In this document: positions 33,047-37,600 of the stretch, piece by piece
Layout: every line of letters starts with the position of its first letter
Numbering within the stretch: the first letter of the stretch is position 1
Program-made: the position numbers and the translations under genes
The notes under the pieces: generated by a model
Database searches by the model: none
What the model was told of the DNA's origin: nothing
The model's input: the letters and a program-made list of their open reading frames with translations, nothing else
From: CAYUJH01 sp964394585
GTDB lineage: Bacteria > Bacteroidota > Bacteroidia > Cytophagales > Flammeovirgaceae
DNA: 37,600 bases
Direction of reading: 5' to 3'
Assembly (NCBI GenBank): GCA_964394585.1
Contig: CAYMYI010000031.1
Coordinates: 1 to 37,600 of the forward strand

Positions 33047-33835
33047 TTATTCCATCAGGATTCCTTTCTCTTTAGCGGCTTGTACCCACAATGGGTACTC
33101 TACCATCATTTTTTTGTACAGGTCGCGGTCTTGCACACTCAAATCTTTCGATACATTAAAAAAGTTTGCGTTATCAATTAAGCGATTAGAGAGGTCGTCG
33201 AGCTTCTTTAGAAAAGCAAAATCTTGCGCAAAGGGTTTGTTTATCCAACCCCAGAAACCACCGCTTCCAAAATCATCTTTAGACTTACCAATAGCCATAA
33301 ATTGCCAAAAAATAGGCTCATACGACGACCAAACCAGGTGTTCTATCGTCTCTTTTTCATCGGCTGTAAATCCATCGGTTATGAACATTACGTAAGCGGG
33401 TTCTATGGCAGCTTTTCCCACAGTATTTACTTCACCTCCTTGGTGATCGGGCATATAAAATTCGCGAATTTTTTTCATGGCTTTCCCGTAGTATGTACCA
33501 TACACGGTGATGTATTTCCGCCAAGCTTCCGCCATAAATCCTTTAAAGTTTTGAATATTCATTTCTCCGGCGTAGTAGGCTTCATCGCCAAAAAGGAAAA
33601 TATCAATGGCAGCATCTTGATCAAAATAGTTACCTAACACCAAGATTTTTTCGGCAAACTGTTGGATGCGCCCACTGGCAAACAAAGAATGCATAGTGCC
33701 GGAAATATCAATGCAAAGAGCAACTTGCGCCTCATGGTTTTCGAGGCCGTGCCCAACCATAACTTCATGTGCTGTTTCAGCACTCGCCACCAGTTCAGGG
33801 GCTTTTTCGCGTAATCGTAAAATTCTATGTGGCAT
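33047..33835 (-). CDS. VWA-domain protein (TerF/TerY-like)
   Basis: This 262-residue soluble protein has one von Willebrand factor A domain. The first metal-site motif is DISGTM (D43, S45, T47), that is D-x-S-x-T in place of the classic D-x-S-x-S. The later Asp motif is FITDGFTADEKE, and EPIFWQFMAIG follows, as in the tellurite-resistance VWA proteins TerF and TerY. The frame is open from a TTG at 33853, but the ATG at 33835 (MPHRILRLREKAP) is more likely. It lies 22 bp downstream of the AI-2E family permease on the same strand. No TerD-type or kinase gene is adjacent, so its partner is unknown. Confidence 0.8.
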   Translation of the reverse strand: MPHRILRLREKAPELVASAETAHEVMVGHGLENHEAQVALCIDISGTMHSLFASGRIQQFAEKILVLGNYFDQDAAIDIFLFGDEAYYAGEMNIQNFKGFMAEAWRKYITVYGTYYGKAMKKIREFYMPDHQGGEVNTVGKAAIEPAYVMFITDGFTADEKETIEHLVWSSYEPIFWQFMAIGKSKDDFGSGGFWGWINKPFAQDFAFLKKLDDLSNRLIDNANFFNVSKDLSVQDRDLYKKMMVEYPLWVQAAKEKGILME

Positions 33836-33857
33836 AGCTGTAATTTTTAACAATTAA

Positions 33858-34946
33858 TTATGTGGATGGCTTCTGTGGCGAATGACTTCCCATTAATCGA
33901 ACAAAAATTTGGGCATCGGGGAATTGTGCCATCACTACTTTAAACAATACTAATAAAGGAACGGAGAGAATCATCCCCGTTACACCCCATAAATATCCCC
34001 AAAAGACTAGCCCGAAGATTACCGTTACCGTGTTAAGCGATAAACTCGCACCGGTAAGTCGAGGCTCTACTACATTGCCAAAAATATTTTGAGCGGCCAT
34101 CAAAAGCACCAACATTAGTATGAGTGTACTGATGGAATCTACTTCGATTAGCCCTAGTAATAATGGGGGCACTGTAGCAATGATAGAGCCTACCGTTGGA
34201 ATGAAATTAAGGATAAAGGCAAGGAAACCCCAAAAAATAGCAAAGTTGAGCCCAAAAGCCCAACAAATTAGAGCATAGGCAACGCCGGTCATCAGGCTTA
34301 CTAAAAACTTTATTTTCATGTAGGTTACAATCGAGTTTTTTACCTGTTCAAACCCACTAATAAGCTTGTTTTCCTGCCCTTCTTCCGGGTCGAGGTAGTG
34401 CAAGTACTGCTCGTAGCGAAGGATTCCCCCAATCAAACCGATAAAGTAGAGCGTAGTCATGAAAACAAGGCTCGAAAAATCGCCAAGCATGCCAGCAAAT
34501 GTACCGGCGAATGTTCCTGAAGATTTTATCAGCCAATCGGTCGAAATCATATCAGAAAGTAAGTCAACGGCTTCTTGTGCACTGAGTTTTAAACTACTAA
34601 TCTGGTTTACCCAAGCTAGAATTCCATCAAGGCGCTGACGTACTTCTCCAAGAATCTGCTCTTTTTCGCTGAGTAATTCGCGGTACGTGCCATATACCAC
34701 CATACTCATTAGCCCTAATATTAATGCACTTCCTAGTAAAATCGCAATCAAGCTCACGCCCCAAGGCAAATTTCGTTGCTCAAACCAAGCCATAACCGGC
34801 TGCAACAAAATGGCTAAAAATAAGGCAAGCGCCAGGGGAATCAACATCGAAGAAAGTACTGAAATAAAATAGACGATTAGGACTCCTACCACAAAAGAGA
34901 GTAAATTCTTGAGGGTTCGTACATCCTTTTCTAAAGAAGTGCGCAT
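33858..34946 (-). CDS. AI-2E family (PerM/YdiK-like) membrane transporter
   Basis: This 362-residue protein has the AI-2E transporter layout: two N-terminal helix pairs (LLSFVVGVLIVYFISVLSSM and LIPLALALFLAILLQPVMAW), a cytoplasmic helical region (about 85-145), and a C-terminal set of helices with GFLAFILNFIPTVGSIIATV, the most conserved motif (N-x-I-P-x-x-G-x-x). GASLSLNTVTVIFGLVFWGY follows, also conserved. Members export AI-2 or act as sodium:proton antiporters; the substrate here is unknown. It likely heads an operon with the VWA gene, whose start lies 22 bp downstream. Confidence 0.87.
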   Translation of the reverse strand: MRTSLEKDVRTLKNLLSFVVGVLIVYFISVLSSMLIPLALALFLAILLQPVMAWFEQRNLPWGVSLIAILLGSALILGLMSMVVYGTYRELLSEKEQILGEVRQRLDGILAWVNQISSLKLSAQEAVDLLSDMISTDWLIKSSGTFAGTFAGMLGDFSSLVFMTTLYFIGLIGGILRYEQYLHYLDPEEGQENKLISGFEQVKNSIVTYMKIKFLVSLMTGVAYALICWAFGLNFAIFWGFLAFILNFIPTVGSIIATVPPLLLGLIEVDSISTLILMLVLLMAAQNIFGNVVEPRLTGASLSLNTVTVIFGLVFWGYLWGVTGMILSVPLLVLFKVVMAQFPDAQIFVRLMGSHSPQKPST

Positions 34947-35080
34947 AGCATAGTTTTTATGTTAATTGGTTCAGATACCTCATTTTTGTAATTCATTATC
35001 TTTTCAGGCTTTACAAATCGTTAAGGTTCTGAAAGCTTCATTTGAATATAAGCGTAAAATACGCATATCACGAAACTTCT

Positions 35081-37600
35081 ATGTATAATTTTTATAGGGA
35101 ACGGTTCGGCACCATCGCAATAATGATAGGTTGGTGTGTATTCCTTTCTTTTTCGGTAAAAGCGCAACTTAATGCCAATTTTGAAGCCTCTGTAACAGAA
35201 GGGTGTAGCCCTTTAGTAGTAAATTTTACCGATATTTCTGAAGGAACTCCTGAAAGTTGGTTGTGGGATTTAGGCAATGGAAATACTTCAGTTTTACAAA
35301 ACCCTTCCACAGTATATAATGAACCGGGGCGATATGAAGTTTCCTTGACTATCCGCCAAGGGAATAACTCGGATGTCGTAGTGAAAACAGGGTATATCAA
35401 CGTTTTTGGAAACCCGACGAGTAATTTTGAAGCAAACATTCGCGAAAGTTGTATCCCGTTTGAAGTCCAATTCACCGATTTAACGGTAGTTGGAGAAGGC
35501 GAAGATGAACTTGTGGACTGGCAGTGGGATTTTGGCGATGGACAGATAAGCAACGAGCAGAATCCAAGGCACACGTACACCCAACCAGGTGTGTATCCGG
35601 TTACACTTATTACTACCGATACGCGCGGATGCCAAAATGTGATTTTTAAGAATGATTATATCCGTGCTGAAGGAAGCCTTGTTAATTTCATTGCCGATCA
35701 GCAGTTTGTTTGCAATGCCCCAGCCATTGTTCGGTTTCAAGATATTTCGACAACGCTTAGCTCTCAAACCCCACAATACCTCTGGGAATTTGGCGATGGG
35801 CAAACATCTGTAGAACCGAATCCGATACATGCTTATGTGCAAGATGGCACTTATTCGGTAAAGCTTACCATTACGGCAGATGGCTGCGAAAACGCATTGA
35901 TACGCGAAGATTACATACGCGTGAGTGGTTCAGCCGGTGTAGATTTTAGCGCTACTAGCCAAGCTTGCGAAGGAAAACGCGTTCAATTCGAAAATCTTTC
36001 TAGCGCTTCTTCTATTGCCCAAGAATGGGATTTTGGCGACGGGAAACGTTCTTTTTTACCCAATCCGTTTCATACCTTCGAAAGTGCAGGTACGTACCAA
36101 GTAACTCTTACCTTATTTTTTGGAAGAAACTGTACCGATTCGCTCACAAAAATAATTGAGGTATTGCCCACGCCAATTGCTGATTTTCGCCTAGGTTCCG
36201 GGCTGTGCGAAGGCACACCATTTATAAACCAATCGGAAAATGCGAGTAGCTACTATTGGGATTTTGGTGATAGTACCGCCTCTACCCTCCCCAATCCGGT
36301 TCACGTGTTCGATTCCGCCGGCATGTACACCGTAACCTTTACAGCAACCAACTCGCTAGGCTGTGCAGAAACAACTACACAAACAGTAGAAGTACTACCT
36401 GCTATTAAAGCAAAGTTTGAAATGAATGACCCCTCGGGCTGTGCCCCCCATATGGTTCAATTTTCGGATAGCACTTTCTCAGCAATTGAAATCACAAATT
36501 GGCAGTGGGATTTTGGCAATGGCGAAACATCTGATAGGCAACATCCTGAATATACTTACTTAGATACCGGGCGCTATGCGGTAACACTCACAGTTACCAA
36601 CATTTGGGGATGTACCGATACGTTCCGAGATAGCGTAATTGTAACAAACCCACCAGAGTTTGCCGATTTCACCCTTTCAAAGACGGTCGTTTGCTTAGGG
36701 GAAGAAGTAGAACTACGGGGTATCGTTTCGGATGACGCAAATAATTTTACATGGGATTTTCAAGATGGCAATACACCTACCCTACAGAATGTTACGCACA
36801 AATTTGGAAAAACAGGAAACATACGGATTGATTTTTATGCCCGAAACGAAGGCTGCGCCCGCGTAGTGTCTAAATTCATTCGCGTACTACCGCCCGATCC
36901 TTCGTTCAGCATTCTAAACGATTGTGATAACCCATATACACTTCGCTTTGGTAATTTATCGGTTGGAGCAGAACAGAGTATGTGGGATTTTGGCGATGGC
37001 ACAAAAAGTAATGACTTTAACCCTACGCATACTTTCCCCGATCGAGGAACATACGAAATAACGCTGACCACCACGAATTTCTCTACGGGATGCCCCGAAC
37101 AAACCTTTAGTGCCAACTATCGGGTTACTGAACCGATTGCACGCTTCGAAGTAACCAACCCACAAGCTTTTTGCATCCCCAACACGGTAGAGTTTACCGA
37201 TCTATCGCAGGATGCCGAGGAGTGGCTATGGGAATTTGGCGATGGCACTACCTCTACCGAGCAGCACCCTACTAAAACCTATAATACGCCGGGGTTTTAT
37301 GATGTTACCCTCACTATCACCGATGTGAACGATTGCCAGCATACCGTTTCAGTAAAAGATGCCGTCCATATTCTTGGTATAAGCCCTAACTTCGCCCTTA
37401 GTAATGTGGAAGGATGCGAAGAACTTTCCGTACAGTTCATCAACGAAACAGAAGCTTTCCCCGAAGCCACCAGCTTTTTTTGGGATTTTGGCGATAGCAC
37501 CACCTCTACAGAAGCGAATCCCATTCATGTATACCAAACATTTGGGCAGTACGATGTAACCCTAACCGCTACCAATGCCGATGGAACGTGTTCCATCACT
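35081..37600 (+). CDS. Secreted multi-PKD-repeat protein (3' end outside the window)
   Basis: An open frame of 840 codons runs to the edge of the window without a stop. It begins with a signal sequence (MIGWCVFLSFSVKAQ at residues 15-29; MYNFYRERFGT upstream). Ten PKD-like domains follow at about 80-residue spacing, each with a W-(D/E)-F-G-(D/N)-(G/S)-type motif: near 35257, 35520, 35781, 36025, 36256, 36504, 36750, 36979, 37227 and 37479. Domain 1 reads WDLGNG and domain 7 WDFQDG. Each has a conserved Cys before the V-x-F strand and an xTYxxxGxYxVTLT strand at its end. PKD domains form beta sandwiches in cell-surface adhesins. In Bacteroidota such proteins usually end with a gliding-motility/type IX secretion C-terminal domain, which would lie past 37600 (inference). 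Confidence 0.92.
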   Translation, partial: MYNFYRERFGTIAIMIGWCVFLSFSVKAQLNANFEASVTEGCSPLVVNFTDISEGTPESWLWDLGNGNTSVLQNPSTVYNEPGRYEVSLTIRQGNNSDVVVKTGYINVFGNPTSNFEANIRESCIPFEVQFTDLTVVGEGEDELVDWQWDFGDGQISNEQNPRHTYTQPGVYPVTLITTDTRGCQNVIFKNDYIRAEGSLVNFIADQQFVCNAPAIVRFQDISTTLSSQTPQYLWEFGDGQTSVEPNPIHAYVQDGTYSVKLTITADGCENALIREDYIRVSGSAGVDFSATSQACEGKRVQFENLSSASSIAQEWDFGDGKRSFLPNPFHTFESAGTYQVTLTLFFGRNCTDSLTKIIEVLPTPIADFRLGSGLCEGTPFINQSENASSYYWDFGDSTASTLPNPVHVFDSAGMYTVTFTATNSLGCAETTTQTVEVLPAIKAKFEMNDPSGCAPHMVQFSDSTFSAIEITNWQWDFGNGETSDRQHPEYTYLDTGRYAVTLTVTNIWGCTDTFRDSVIVTNPPEFADFTLSKTVVCLGEEVELRGIVSDDANNFTWDFQDGNTPTLQNVTHKFGKTGNIRIDFYARNEGCARVVSKFIRVLPPDPSFSILNDCDNPYTLRFGNLSVGAEQSMWDFGDGTKSNDFNPTHTFPDRGTYEITLTTTNFSTGCPEQTFSANYRVTEPIARFEVTNPQAFCIPNTVEFTDLSQDAEEWLWEFGDGTTSTEQHPTKTYNTPGFYDVTLTITDVNDCQHTVSVKDAVHILGISPNFALSNVEGCEELSVQFINETEAFPEATSFFWDFGDSTTSTEANPIHVYQTFGQYDVTLTATNADGTCSIT
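35257..37497 (+). repeat. Ten tandem PKD-coding units, partly conserved at DNA level
   Basis: The core TGGGATTTTGGCGATGG recurs nearly unchanged (e.g. 35525, 36978; near-matches at 36007, 36259 and 37480). Spacing of the cores is about 230-260 bp. Divergence between the units is otherwise large, so the array is old rather than freshly expanded. The many open frames on the opposite strand are a by-product of this repeated codon pattern. Confidence 0.7.

Noticed and set aside
32982..33395. 137-residue plus-strand frame
   Set aside because: It spans the convergent ends of the DinB-like and VWA genes and is antisense to the VWA gene, without family resemblance.
35055..35075. Short hairpin (GCGTA-AAA-TACGC) before the PKD gene
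   Set aside because: Five base pairs with a 3-nt loop in AT-rich DNA is likely to occur by chance.
35092..37537. Several open frames on the minus strand (e.g. 35092-35580, 35480-35842, 36835-37116)
   Set aside because: They lie opposite the PKD coding frame, repeat the same antisense pattern (KSH, IAKIP) at each repeat, and have no start signals or family features.

Overview
The window comes from a Bacteroidota chromosome, most likely a Cytophagia-type relative; I cannot place it lower from sequence alone. The signs are moderately AT-rich DNA, several Bacteroidota-style promoters (TAnnTTTG -7 box, in three cases with an upstream TTG), a bacilliredoxin of the YtxJ type, a secreted PKD-repeat protein, and a YceD-rpmF-fabH-efp-accB-accC cluster.

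Layout. (1) 1-2169: the first codons of gyrB (-), a structured intergenic region with two inverted repeats, ytxJ-like bacilliredoxin (+) and an SLC45/GPH-type sugar transporter (-), the last two separated by a strong bidirectional terminator. (2) 2382-5983: a SiaC-like DUF1987 protein followed by a 1042-residue protein with three TIR-like modules, one membrane helix, a coiled coil and a seven-bladed WD40 propeller. This is one of the two most unusual loci. (3) 5991-9786: an EamA transporter (-), ffh (+), a D-2-hydroxyacid dehydrogenase (+) and a small hypothetical protein (+). (4) 9991-14535: the minus-strand fatty-acid/translation cluster yceD-rpmF // fabH-efp-accB-accC, with recognisable promoters before yceD and efp and terminators after rpmF and accC. 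(5) 14553-19561: a DUF1015 protein (-), then a divergent locus: a 352-residue nuclease-like protein without its E-x-K residues (-), and on the other side two ORFs (+) that together look like the C-terminal half of a type ISP restriction-modification enzyme. They are split only by one in-frame TAA and lack methyltransferase catalytic motifs. (6) 19567-23324: M28 peptidase and rpe (-), glgB (+) with a 10-N assembly gap that hides its conserved region IV. (7) 23334-28480: nuoL, nuoM, nuoN (+), without nuoA-K. (8) 28477-37600: EamA transporter (-), a YfhO-family membrane protein, DoxX and DinB-like genes (+), a VWA protein and AI-2E family permease (-), and at the right edge a secreted protein with at least ten PKD repeats that runs out of the window.

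No tRNA, rRNA, CRISPR array, insertion sequence or integrase was seen. No stretch above 300 bases lacks a gene; the longest gene-free stretches (73-338, 2170-2381, 6849-7093, 9787-10027, 16960-17164) hold promoters, inverted repeats or terminators, as listed.

The best candidates for undescribed biology are the SiaC/TIR3-TM-WD40 pair, and the divergent locus of apparently catalytically dead restriction-modification relatives at 15901-19561. Family assignments are from pattern memory; no database search was run.
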